From: a bacterium
Lineage (GTDB): Bacteria; Planctomycetota; Planctomycetia; Isosphaerales; Isosphaeraceae
NCBI GenBank assembly: GCA_016125085.1
Contig: WGMM01000036.1
Coordinates: 1 to 48,901 of the forward strand
DNA: 48,901 nucleotides
Direction: 5' to 3'
Translations under genes and position numbers: made by a program
Part shown: positions 26,265-33,961 of the stretch, one piece after another
Numbering within the stretch: position 1 is the first letter of the stretch
Layout of the letters: each line of letters begins with the position of its first letter
The notes under the pieces: generated by a model
Seen by the model: the letters and a program-made list of their open reading frames with translations, nothing else
Told to the model about the DNA's origin: nothing
Databases searched by the model: none

Positions 26265-27287
26265 ATGAATGACATCGAACCCGTGATCGCGGCCCCGAGG
26301 GCCAGCCGCAGTTTGCTCGCCACTTCGAGCGCCCGCCGCGACGCTTTTCTGGCGACGGGCCTGATCGTACCGAACCTGATCGACAGGGCCGGCGAAACCG
26401 GCCGCCGCCGGTTCGTCGAATTCTTCACGGCCAATATCCGCAACCCGAACACGCGCAAAGCCTATGCCCTGGCCGTCGGCGAGTTTCTCGCCTGGTGCGA
26501 CCGCCTTGGTGTGGGCGATCTCGAATCGATCGAACCGGTTCTTGTGGCGTCGTATGTCGAGCAGCTCCAGAATCGCGTGAAGGCCCCCACGGTGCGTCAG
26601 CATCTGGCCGCGATCCGGGCGATGTTCGATTATCTCGTCACAGGCGGCGTGATCCGCCACAACCCTGCCGCCAGCGTGCGCGGGCCGAAGCACGTCGTCC
26701 GCAAGGGCCTGACGCCGGTGCTGACGGCCGACGAAGCCCGCATGCTGCTCGAATCGATCGAGACCGATACGGTTCGGGGGCTGCGCGACCGGGCCCTGAT
26801 CGCGGTCATGGTCTACAGCTTCGCCCGGGTCGGAGCCGTTCTGGGGATGCTGGTCGAGGACTTTTACGTCGAAGGCCGCCGCTCCTGGTTCCGGCTGCAT
26901 GAAAAAGGCGGCCGGCTGCACTGCGTGCCCGCCCACCACAAAGCCGCGGATCATGTGGAAGCTTACATCCAGGCTGCCGGAATCGAATCCGACCGCAAGG
27001 GGCCCCTGTTCCGGTCGTTCGGCAATGGCGACGTCCTGCGACGCCGGGCCCCCGACCCGACCAGCGTGCTGGCCATGATCAAAAAACGGGCCGCCGGCGT
27101 GGGTTTGCCGCCCACGACCTGCTGCCACACGTTCCGGGCCACGGGCATCACGGCCTATCTGGCCAACGGCGGCACGATCGAAAACGCCCAGGCGATCGCG
27201 GCTCATGAATGCCTGACGACGACCAAGCTGTATGACCGCACGGGCGACGCTATCACGCTCGACGAAGTCGAGCGGATTCTGATCTGA
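26265..27287 (+). CDS. Tyrosine recombinase/integrase
   Basis: A 340-aa site-specific recombinase. The N-terminal SAM-like core-binding domain is at about 45-140 (TRKAYALAVGEFLAW). The catalytic domain carries Arg188 in FARVGAV, Lys214 in EKGGRLH, His288 and Arg291 in HTFRATG, His314 in AAHE, and Tyr323 in TKLYDR, so all expected active-site residues are present. Such enzymes integrate or resolve mobile DNA. No tRNA, attachment repeat or excisionase gene was found next to it, so it could be a solitary recombinase of the type that is numerous in planctomycete chromosomes, or the remains of an element that included the Rep-like gene 4 kb upstream. Confidence 0.92.
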   Translation: MNDIEPVIAAPRASRSLLATSSARRDAFLATGLIVPNLIDRAGETGRRRFVEFFTANIRNPNTRKAYALAVGEFLAWCDRLGVGDLESIEPVLVASYVEQLQNRVKAPTVRQHLAAIRAMFDYLVTGGVIRHNPAASVRGPKHVVRKGLTPVLTADEARMLLESIETDTVRGLRDRALIAVMVYSFARVGAVLGMLVEDFYVEGRRSWFRLHEKGGRLHCVPAHHKAADHVEAYIQAAGIESDRKGPLFRSFGNGDVLRRRAPDPTSVLAMIKKRAAGVGLPPTTCCHTFRATGITAYLANGGTIENAQAIAAHECLTTTKLYDRTGDAITLDEVERILI

Positions 27288-27500
27288 CCTCCCCTCTCCT
27301 GATCGATTGCCCGGAACGGCACGTAATCCACCGAACGTACGTCGGCAGGCCGAAATCCGTTTTCGCGCGGCACGTGTTCGAAACGGCCCGCTTTGAGCTA
27401 TACTGACCACTCTGCCGTATCCCGGCTGCGGCAAGGCATTCGCCGTCCCGAACCGCGCGTATCGCCATCCGGAATCGAACGAGGATCCAGGCTGAAGACC

Positions 27501-28310
27501 ATGCAAGACCTTTTGCCCTACGACCGACTCGCCGCCGCGCTGGGCCCCGGCGTTCTCAAGCGCCTCGGTATTTATCCGATTCCCGACGACCTCGTCCTTT
27601 CCGTCGTCATCCCGGTCTACAACGAACGCCACACGCTCCACCTGATCCTCAAAAAAGTCCGCGACGTTCCGATCAAAAAGCAGATTATCCTCGTCGACGA
27701 CTGCTCCCGCGACGGCACCACCGACCTGCTCCGGGAAATGCAGACCACCGACCCCGACCTGACCATCGCCTTCCACGAGGTCAATCAGGGCAAGGGCGCG
27801 GCCCTGCGCACTGGCTTCAGGCTGGCCACCGGCCAGATCGTCATCGTGCAGGATGCCGACCTGGAATACGACCCCTCCGAATACCCCCGCCTGATCGAGC
27901 CGATCCTCGACGGCCGGGCCGACGTCGTCTACGGCTCGCGGTTCATCGGCGAAACGCACCGGGTGCTGAACTTCTGGCACTCCATGGGCAACCGGTTTCT
28001 GACCTTCCTGTCGAACATGTTCACCGACCTGAACCTGACGGATATGGAGGTCTGCTACAAGGTCTTCCGCCGCGAGGTCATCCAGGCCATCGACCTGAAA
28101 CAGAACCGGTTCGGGTTCGAGCCTGAAGTGACGGCCAAGGTGGCGCGCTTCCAGGTGCCGCCGCTGGACGGCCGCCCCGCCCGCCGCTGCCGCATCTACG
28201 AAATGCCCGTCTCCTACGACGGCCGCGACTACGCCGAAGGCAAAAAGATCGGCTGGAAAGACGGCGTCCAGGCGATTTACTGCATTATCAGGTATGCGAT
28301 GCGGGATTGA
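27501..28310 (+). CDS. DPM/dolichyl-phosphate-glucose-synthase-like glycosyltransferase family 2
   Basis: A 269-aa cytoplasmic GT2 enzyme likely to charge a polyprenyl phosphate with a hexose. Motifs are LSVVIPVYNERHTL, ILVDDCSRDGTTD, the metal site VQDADLEYDP, and GSRFIGETHR; the end SYDGRDYAEGKKIGWKDGV is typical of this subgroup. No membrane helices are present, unlike the GtrB-like proteins in this window. The ATG at 27501 was chosen from family length; the frame opens at 27393. The nearest upstream gene is the recombinase, 213 bp away, so it is probably transcribed alone. Confidence 0.9.
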   Translation: MQDLLPYDRLAAALGPGVLKRLGIYPIPDDLVLSVVIPVYNERHTLHLILKKVRDVPIKKQIILVDDCSRDGTTDLLREMQTTDPDLTIAFHEVNQGKGAALRTGFRLATGQIVIVQDADLEYDPSEYPRLIEPILDGRADVVYGSRFIGETHRVLNFWHSMGNRFLTFLSNMFTDLNLTDMEVCYKVFRREVIQAIDLKQNRFGFEPEVTAKVARFQVPPLDGRPARRCRIYEMPVSYDGRDYAEGKKIGWKDGVQAIYCIIRYAMRD

Positions 28311-28440
28311 GGGGCCACGAAGAAATGTCTTGGATATGAATCAGAGTTCACTCTAAGGGCGTCATTGGCGACAATGCATAGTAAGGCCAGTAATCTGGTG
28401 TTACTTGCTTGATCGTTGATGGGTAGAAACGAGGAGGAAA

Positions 28441-28827
28441 ATGTTCGAGGAAATTAAAAGGGGTCGTACTTACTCCCGTCCGCAATTAGCTGAATTATGG
28501 GGCTACTCGAGCTTTCACGCCCTAGCGCGCGGAGTCATCACACCGCGAGGATCCAATAAAATAATTTTATTCGTCACGGAAGAAAAGCAGCAAAGGCAAG
28601 AGCAATATCAAAACAGCTTGATTGCCGATAAACTATTATGGGAAGGACCTACAGATCATTTTGCAGAGGATCGAATGATATCTGCTTCCACTAAAGGTGA
28701 TGAAATTCATTTGTTTCACCGTAATCGGCATCACTCAGACTTTACTTACTTTGGGCAGATATTTATGCAATCGTATCAATTGTTTTCAGATAAACCAAGC
28801 CGATTTACTTTTTCGATTGAGAAGTAA
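28441..28827 (+). CDS. Stand-alone DUF3427-like domain protein, AT-rich
   Basis: A 128-aa protein. TYSRPQLAELWGYSSFHALA is the start of a domain known next to, or fused with, HNH nucleases and helicases. It continues with IILFVTEEK, WEGPTDHFAEDRMI, DEIHLFHRNRHH and DFTYFGQ, matching the DUF3427-like/PUA-SRA-type pattern I recall from restriction-associated proteins. Such domains may recognise DNA or modified bases (family inference). The ribosome binding site GAGGAGG lies 4 nt before the ATG. Base composition and codon choice are visibly AT-rich compared with both neighbours, which suggests recent acquisition. The HNH endonuclease gene follows after 158 bp on the same strand. Confidence 0.7.
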   Translation: MFEEIKRGRTYSRPQLAELWGYSSFHALARGVITPRGSNKIILFVTEEKQQRQEQYQNSLIADKLLWEGPTDHFAEDRMISASTKGDEIHLFHRNRHHSDFTYFGQIFMQSYQLFSDKPSRFTFSIEK

Positions 28828-28985
28828 AATCGGAGTTGCGTTAAAGTGACAAAATTCAACATGAGACTACGAAAGAATAAGTTTCAAACTACCCTGCAAG
28901 TGATTCACATTGATTCGAGATTTATCATCGATAAGTCAATGAATTGCCTATCTCATTGCTATATAATAACTTGGAGGTGTTCTCG

Positions 28986-29774
28986 ATGAAATCTCCTCTA
29001 TGGTCACGCGACGAACTTCTGGCCGTCTTCGCTCTCTATTGCCGCCTGCCCTTCGGCAAACTGCACCAGGGCAACCCCGACGTGATCGAACTTGCCCGAA
29101 AACTCAGCCGATCGCCCAGCGCCGTGGCAATGAAGTTATCGAATTTTGCCAGTTTCGATCCCGAGCTTCAGCGCCGTGGCATCAAGGGGCTGAAGAACGC
29201 CGGACGGGGCGACCGCGCCCTGTGGGAAGAATTTCAAGCCGACCCGGAACGAATCGCTTTCGAAAGCCAGCAGGTTTTCGAACCGAACGGCGCGAACGAT
29301 CGAACAATCCATCGGCCTGCGGTACCCGATCATTTCGAAATCGAATCCGATGAAATACGAATCACCGAAGCCGAGCGAACCGTGCGTGTTCGGCTGGTTC
29401 AAAACTTCTTCCGCAAGGCTGTGCTTTCCAGCTATGGTGATAAGTGCACGATCTGCCGATTGCATTTCCCGGAACTTCTGACCGCCAGCCATATCATTCC
29501 GTGGAGCGTGGATGTCCGCCGCCGGGCCGACCCGCGCAATGGGCTTGCCCTTTGCGCCATCCATGACCGGGCTTTCGACCGGGGCCTGATCGGCCTCGAC
29601 GAATCGCACCGGCTGCTGCTCTCCGATCGTTTGGCCGACGAATCCCATGAGCCGGGCATTCACGAAGCCGTTTTTCAAGCGTTCGCCGGCAAGCCGATCC
29701 ATTTGCCTGACAGATTCCTTCCCGACCACGAAGCGATCGAGTATCATCGCAATCATGTATTTCTGATTAGGTAA
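28986..29774 (+). CDS. HNH endonuclease
   Basis: A 262-aa nuclease with a C-terminal HNH_2-type domain. It is seen as CTICRLHFPELLTASHIIPW (zinc/HNH Cys pair and first His) followed by DPRNGLALCAIHDRAFDRG (Asn and last His). The N-terminal ~100 residues are a separate helical domain (PLWSRDELLAVFALYCRLPF) often found in proteins that restrict foreign DNA. GGAGG lies 8 nt before the ATG at 28986, ruling out the upstream start at 28944. It follows the DUF3427-like gene, with a small gene after it. A restriction-type role is likely from the family and the context. Confidence 0.88.
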   Translation: MKSPLWSRDELLAVFALYCRLPFGKLHQGNPDVIELARKLSRSPSAVAMKLSNFASFDPELQRRGIKGLKNAGRGDRALWEEFQADPERIAFESQQVFEPNGANDRTIHRPAVPDHFEIESDEIRITEAERTVRVRLVQNFFRKAVLSSYGDKCTICRLHFPELLTASHIIPWSVDVRRRADPRNGLALCAIHDRAFDRGLIGLDESHRLLLSDRLADESHEPGIHEAVFQAFAGKPIHLPDRFLPDHEAIEYHRNHVFLIR

Positions 29775-29804
29775 CATCCGGCCAGGTAATCATGAGGCGA
29801 TCCG

Positions 29805-30035
29805 ATGGCGAAGATGATCCGTATCGAGCTGTCCGATATTGACTTGGGGCAAACGCTGGACGCGCTGGATACCCGGGCCGAAGCCTATGAAAAGACGGCC
29901 GCTTACTTGGACGGCGAACCGCTCGCATGCAAATTCTTCCTTCCCGAGGAAGTGAACGACTCCTACGAAGCGCGCCGGATCGCCGAGCACTTCCGCAGTA
30001 TCATGGCGAACATCCAAGAGCAGTGGCGGCGTTGA
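29805..30035 (+). CDS. Small acidic protein of unknown function
   Basis: A 76-aa protein (MAKMIRIELSDIDLGQTLDA...) with no signal peptide or membrane helix. It starts with a beta-strand-like MIRIELSDI, then two predicted helices; the C-terminal one is charged (ARRIAEHFRSIMANIQEQWR). It is only 30 bp downstream of the HNH gene, GAGGCG precedes the ATG, and coding composition is good. Possible roles are an immunity or accessory partner of the nuclease; nothing in the sequence proves this. A REPIN-like repeat begins 18 bp after the stop. Confidence 0.65.
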   Translation: MAKMIRIELSDIDLGQTLDALDTRAEAYEKTAAYLDGEPLACKFFLPEEVNDSYEARRIAEHFRSIMANIQEQWRR

Positions 30036-30053
30036 ATCGGCTGGAATTCTGGA

Positions 30054-30183
30054 GTCGAGCCGTGGACGTGAGTCCACGGATGCGAATTCGAAGTGACCTG
30101 CTGCGCCTGGACAGGGACGCAACCGCTCGATACCGAACGCCGACTGGTCCATCGCATCCGTGGACTCACGTCCACGGTTCGAC
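30054..30183. repeat. REPIN-like inverted pair, copy D
   Basis: Two 31-nt palindromic units face each other: 30054-30084 (plus) with the standard CCGTGGAC stem and GTGA loop, and 30153-30183 (minus) with GTTCGAC replacing GCTCGAC outside the stem. The 68-bp middle does not match copies A-C, so only the arms are conserved. Confidence 0.85.
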
Positions 30184-30198
30184 GAGTGATCCTGGATA

Positions 30199-30227
30199 TT
30201 GATCTTTTGTACACATTCGGTTATGAT
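30199..30227 (+). promoter_or_regulatory. Candidate housekeeping promoter for the CHAT-like gene
   Basis: TTGATC (30199-30204) and TATGAT (30222-30227) are separated by exactly 17 bp. The ATG of the following gene is 69 bp downstream. The promoter starts 16 bp after the REPIN-like pair. Plausible from spacing and match only. Confidence 0.45.
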
Positions 30228-30295
30228 CTCCGTATAGGTATGATCGAACCGGTTCGGGGCCGTTTGCCGTAATGTCGAAAACTCAGGGAGCTTGC

Positions 30296-30940
30296 ATGTC
30301 CGTCTGTCCGTTTTCGGTCGTCGAGTCGCGGTGGTGGTCTTCGGGCAATCACAGTGTGCGCGGGCTTTTCGAGGCTGTCGCGGCCATTCATTACGACAAC
30401 CCTTCGGCCTTCGCTTATGACATGTTCGCCGACCGGTCGTCGCTGCGCACGGTTCTGGGCATGCGCGGGGGCGACGGGCGGACCGAGGTGATCTATCTGG
30501 CCAGCCATGGCGATGAGTCGCACATTTATCCCAACGGCTCCGACGGTATCGGCCGGGCCGAGGTGCGGTCGGCCATTGTCGCCGCCAATGCCGGCGGGCA
30601 GATCAAGGGGCTGTTTCTGGGCACGTGTCTGACCGGCAACACGGAAATGGCCAGGTTCTTTCTGGAACGGTCCGAGACATGCCTGGACTGGGTCGCCGGT
30701 TATGGCCGGTCGGTCGACTGGGTCGACGGCAGCGCGATCGACATGATCTTCTTCTCCAAGCTGGCCCAGCTTTACGTCGCGAACGAACGTAAACGTAAAG
30801 CGAAACGCGACTCACCCCGCGGCATGGCCCATGCGGCGGCCACGGCGCTGGTGAAGCTGGTTCAGGGCGCCCATTCGGCGTATGGGTTCAACATCTATTT
30901 TCACGAGAACAACCGGCTGACGAGCATGTTCAGCGAGTGA
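30296..30940 (+). CDS. Caspase-like (CHAT-type) putative cysteine protease
   Basis: A 214-aa protein. VIYLASHGDES supplies a candidate catalytic His71, and GLFLGTCLTGN supplies Cys111. This strand-SHG followed ~40 residues later by strand-xxC is the clan CD (caspase/CHAT/gingipain) active-site plan. The region between is short, as in CHAT domains. No signal peptide is present, so it should act in the cytoplasm. The ATG at 30296 has GGGAG 6 nt upstream and was preferred to one at 30272. It lies behind the HNH cluster but has its own promoter candidate. CHAT-like proteases occur in bacterial cell-suicide and defence systems; its role here is inferred. Confidence 0.65.
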   Translation: MSVCPFSVVESRWWSSGNHSVRGLFEAVAAIHYDNPSAFAYDMFADRSSLRTVLGMRGGDGRTEVIYLASHGDESHIYPNGSDGIGRAEVRSAIVAANAGGQIKGLFLGTCLTGNTEMARFFLERSETCLDWVAGYGRSVDWVDGSAIDMIFFSKLAQLYVANERKRKAKRDSPRGMAHAAATALVKLVQGAHSAYGFNIYFHENNRLTSMFSE

Positions 30941-31111
30941 ACGGTCGGCCTGGCGCGTCGTGGGAGCGTGTGGAGCCGTCAGTGGCTTCGACGAGAAGGA
31001 CGAAAACGGGTACAGTCACCCGCAAAGCCGGGAGCCAGTCCCCGATTACTCCGAATCGCGGGTCGAAATCCGGATGACTTAATGCAACTCCTGTCTCAAT
31101 CAGACTTCGTG

Positions 31112-31193
31112 CTCTTCGTGTCCTTCGTGGTGGTTCCGTCGGCAGATCGATCTTCTTCGGGCAAGACGATTTCACCACGAAGCTCACGAAGAG
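31112..31193. repeat. Inverted repeat of the CTTCGTG type, copy 2
   Basis: CTCTTCGTGTCCTTCGTGGT at 31112-31131 is matched, with two mismatches, by the inverted arm 31173-31193, spaced by 40 nt. It belongs to the same family as 11121-11193. The 404-bp space between 30941 and 31344 holds no gene I can support. Confidence 0.8.
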
Positions 31194-31344
31194 AAGGCAG
31201 AGTCGATGACAGGGTCAGGGCATGCGATCGGTCGGCTCAAGCCGATATCGGCATGATCGTTCGTTTCGAGGGGTGTGTGGAGCGGCGGACTCGGGGCGAT
31301 TGGGTGCCTCGTTCGTCCTTTCCATTCCTCGGGCGGCTTTCGAT

Positions 31345-31959
31345 TCAGACGCCGCAGGCTTTCATGAGGGCGTCGTCGGGCCGGCCTGAGATGCGGCGGT
31401 AGAGGTCGTCGATAAGCCAGTGGAAGACGACCTGGTGGATGCTTTCGACGACGCCCATGTCGTGGATATCGACGTGGAAGTCGTGGTGGGCGATCTGTTT
31501 GAGCTTGCCGCCCGAGAAGCCCGTGATGCCGATGGTGCGGAGGTCGTGGGCGTTGGCCCATTCGACGGCCTTGAGGATGTTGGGGCTGTTGCCGGAGCCG
31601 GAGATGGCCAGGAGCAGGTCGCCGGGCGAGGCGTAGCTTTTGAGCTGTTCGACGAAGATACGGTCGTAGCTGGTGTCGTTGGCCCAGGCCATGATGGCGG
31701 GTGTGTTGTCGGTGAGGCTGAGGATTTTCAGGCGTTTCTGGTTTTCGAAGTCGCGCAGGGGGCATTTGGCGAGGTCTTCGCACAGGTGCGAGGCGTTCGC
31801 GCCGGAGCCGCCGTTGCCGATGACGAAGACCCACCGGCCCTGTTCGTAGGCCTGGTGGATGAGGTCAGCCATGGCCTGGACGGGTGCGAGATCGAGGCGT
31901 TCGATTTCGAGTCGAACGCGGTCCAGGTAGGCTTTCAGGTCGAGTACGGCACCGATCAT
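31345..31959 (-). CDS. gmhA: Sedoheptulose 7-phosphate isomerase
   Basis: A 204-aa SIS-domain protein of the GmhA family, converting sedoheptulose 7-phosphate to D-glycero-D-manno-heptose 7-phosphate, the first step of activated heptose synthesis. Typical motifs are VFVIGNGGSGANASHLCEDL, the active-site region NDTSYDRIFVEQL, LLAISGSGNSPNILKA, and DDFHV-like HHDFHVDIHD with the late HQVVFHWLID helix. Length is normal. A DPM-type glycosyltransferase lies 123 bp upstream on the same strand and may be co-transcribed. GmhB is at 24288-24833. Confidence 0.92.
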   Translation of the reverse strand: MIGAVLDLKAYLDRVRLEIERLDLAPVQAMADLIHQAYEQGRWVFVIGNGGSGANASHLCEDLAKCPLRDFENQKRLKILSLTDNTPAIMAWANDTSYDRIFVEQLKSYASPGDLLLAISGSGNSPNILKAVEWANAHDLRTIGITGFSGGKLKQIAHHDFHVDIHDMGVVESIHQVVFHWLIDDLYRRISGRPDDALMKACGV

Positions 31960-32082
31960 GGCGGGTTCCTTCCCTGGGTTTTTCCGGAGCGGGGCGGATA
32001 TTGGCCCGTTCCGGGATGTGGTGTTTGTCGATCCATCGGAAATGCGATCAACCGCAGCCGAGGCCCTGCCCCGCCGCGGTGC

Positions 32083-32829
32083 TCAGTCGACGCGGGCGTA
32101 ATCGAGCCCCAGCAGTTTGCCGACTCCGAGTTCGGCGATGATTCGCAAGGCGTGGACGGCTTCCATCTTGTTGATTTTGGAAACGCCGGCGCGGCGGTTT
32201 TCGAAGATGATGGGGGTTTCGCCGATGGTGGCGCCGGCCTCACGGCACCAGTAGAGGATCTCTTCCATGAACGAGTAGCCGCGTGATCGGATCTTGTCGA
32301 ACGGGATGCCCCGGAGCGTGGCGGTGCGATAGCAGCGATAGGAGCCGCTGTTGTCGCGGGAGGTGAGGCCGAGCCAGAACCGGGCGTAGGTGTTGATGCC
32401 GGTCGACATGAACTTGCGTTTGAGGTTGAACTGTTCGCCCCCGATGCCGCCGCCCTTGATGTAGCGCGAGCCGATCATGACGTCGTAGCCCTGTTTTTCC
32501 ACGCCGGCGACGAGTTGGGGCAGGAAGCGGGGCGGGTGGGAGAAGTCGGCGTCCATATTGATGATGGCGTCGAACCCGTTTTCGATGGCGTAGCGCATGG
32601 CCGTGAGCACGGCGGTGCCGAGACCGAGCTTGCCCGGGCGGTGGAGCACGTGCACGCCGGGCAGTTCGGCGACGAGTTCGTCGGCGATGCGGCCGGTGCC
32701 GTCGGGCGAATTGTCGTCGATGATCAGGATCTCGGCCGAAGGCAGGGCGCGGCGGATCTCGTGCACCAGCGGCGCGATATTTTCCGCCTCGTTGTAGGTC
32801 GCGAGAGAGATGATCGTGCGGAAGCTCAT
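32083..32829 (-). CDS. Polyprenol-phosphate mannose synthase-like glycosyltransferase (GT2)
   Basis: A 248-aa GT-A enzyme of the DPM1 group: ISLATYNEAENI, ILIIDDNSPDGTGRI, GLGTAVLTAMRYA, the metal site NMDADFSHPPRFLP, and GSRYIKGGGI are all diagnostic. It should transfer mannose (or a similar sugar) from GDP-sugar to polyprenyl phosphate. No C-terminal membrane helices are present. The start at 32829 (MSFRTIISL) matches family N-termini; an in-frame ATG lies 12 bp further upstream. It precedes gmhA on the same strand, and the GDP-mannose dehydratase gene is 1.1 kb away, in line with a sugar-nucleotide/glycan neighbourhood. Confidence 0.92.
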   Translation of the reverse strand: MSFRTIISLATYNEAENIAPLVHEIRRALPSAEILIIDDNSPDGTGRIADELVAELPGVHVLHRPGKLGLGTAVLTAMRYAIENGFDAIINMDADFSHPPRFLPQLVAGVEKQGYDVMIGSRYIKGGGIGGEQFNLKRKFMSTGINTYARFWLGLTSRDNSGSYRCYRTATLRGIPFDKIRSRGYSFMEEILYWCREAGATIGETPIIFENRRAGVSKINKMEAVHALRIIAELGVGKLLGLDYARVD

Positions 32830-33019
32830 GCGCTTCACCATGCGAAGTCAGTGCCCACCGGCGGGCTTAATCGATGATAGAGACCGGACTTCGGCCCCCG
32901 CGCCGGTAAGGACGATTCGACCATCTTCCCGATTTTCCCGAAACTGACAAGAGCAATCGAGCGAACCCCGCTCCATAGCTGCCGCCGGCCCTTACGCCCC
33001 GAACCGGCCCAGGGCGATG

Positions 33020-33115
33020 AAAAGGGGACGGGGGTCATTTATCCGCTTTCGGACAAGGTGTTTTTCATGGTCCCTAAAAAGACCCCCGTCCCCTTTTCTG
33101 TTTGTCCCCTTTTCT
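33020..33115. repeat. GGGGACGGGGGTC inverted repeat, copy 1
   Basis: GGGGACGGGGGTCATTT in a left arm (33020-33040) is matched by GACCCCCGTCCCCTTTT at 33081-33097, with a third partial arm (TTGTCCCCTTTTCT) near 33102. The spacer is about 40 nt. The same family forms a tight hairpin at 48419-48463. Nothing else is visible in the ~370-bp space between the DPM-like gene and the DUF1810 gene. Confidence 0.88.
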
Positions 33116-33199
33116 CTTCCAGCGTCCGGCATCGCATGTGGGTATGATGGTCGTGAACGACGATTGGAACCGTATTCCGGGATTCGGTGACTCCGCGCC

Positions 33200-33634
33200 A
33201 TGACTGACGTTGACCCTTACGACCTGAACCGGTTCGTCGATGCCCAGGCTGGCATTTATGATCAGGCCCTGGCCGAATTGCGTGCCGGCCGCAAGCGCAC
33301 GCACTGGATGTGGTTCGTGTTTCCCCAGATCGCGGGACTCGGATCCAGCGAAATGGCCCGGTTCTATGCCATCGCGGATCGCGCCGAGGCGGCCGCGTAT
33401 CTCGATCATCCGCTGCTTGGGGCACGTCTGCGCGAATGTGCCGAAGCGATGCTGGGTGTCGAAGGCCGCACGGCGCTTGAGATCCTCGGCAGTCCGGACG
33501 ATCTCAAGGCCCGTTCGTGCATGACCCTGTTCGCCGATCTGGCGGAGCCTCGCTCGCTGTTCCATCAGGTTCTGGAGAAATATTACGCTGGCGAGCGGTG
33601 CCCACGGACGCTGGAAATCCTGGGCGGGGGCTGA
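33200..33634 (+). CDS. DUF1810 family protein
   Basis: A 144-aa cytoplasmic protein. The family signature is clear: RFVDAQAGIYDQALAELRAG, then KRTHWMWFVFPQIAGLG, YAIADRAEAAAYLDHPLLG, and KARSCMTLFAD. DUF1810 proteins are small, helical and widespread in bacteria. Their biochemical role is not established to my knowledge. The gene stands alone between repeat DNA and gmd. Confidence 0.9.
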   Translation: MTDVDPYDLNRFVDAQAGIYDQALAELRAGRKRTHWMWFVFPQIAGLGSSEMARFYAIADRAEAAAYLDHPLLGARLRECAEAMLGVEGRTALEILGSPDDLKARSCMTLFADLAEPRSLFHQVLEKYYAGERCPRTLEILGGG

Positions 33635-33961
33635 AGCGGTCGATGGCGGGGCCGGGTTCACGTCGATGACGCGGGACCGAGCGAGCCTTTTTCAGCGTCA
33701 GCACTTGAGCGGCTGCGTCACAGGCTTATTTAGGAGACGTATTGGCGTTCGATGAGGGGAAGAACGGCCCTCGTACCGGCACGTGCCGCGAGGTTCATGA
33801 TCGGGGTCGGGACGGTACGAAAGCCCTCTTCCGGCGCGATCGGCACATTCCGTAACCAGAGACAAAAAACCGGATTCGTGAACTACTCTATTCATGCATA
33901 CGTTTGCTAGGATCCTAAGTAGCGACGTCGCGACCTTTCAGATCATCAGGGACATGTTTTC
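33635..33961. other. Intergenic region upstream of gmd, no gene seen
   Basis: A 327-bp space. Short patches such as GTACCGGCACGTGCCG near 33774 are partly palindromic. An AT-richer stretch (33870-33915) just before gmd is a reasonable place for its promoter, but no clear -35/-10 pair is claimed. Confidence 0.4.

Noticed and set aside
26265..27287. Genomic island bounded by attachment sites at a tRNA
   Set aside because: No tRNA gene and no matching direct repeats around the recombinase were found by eye.
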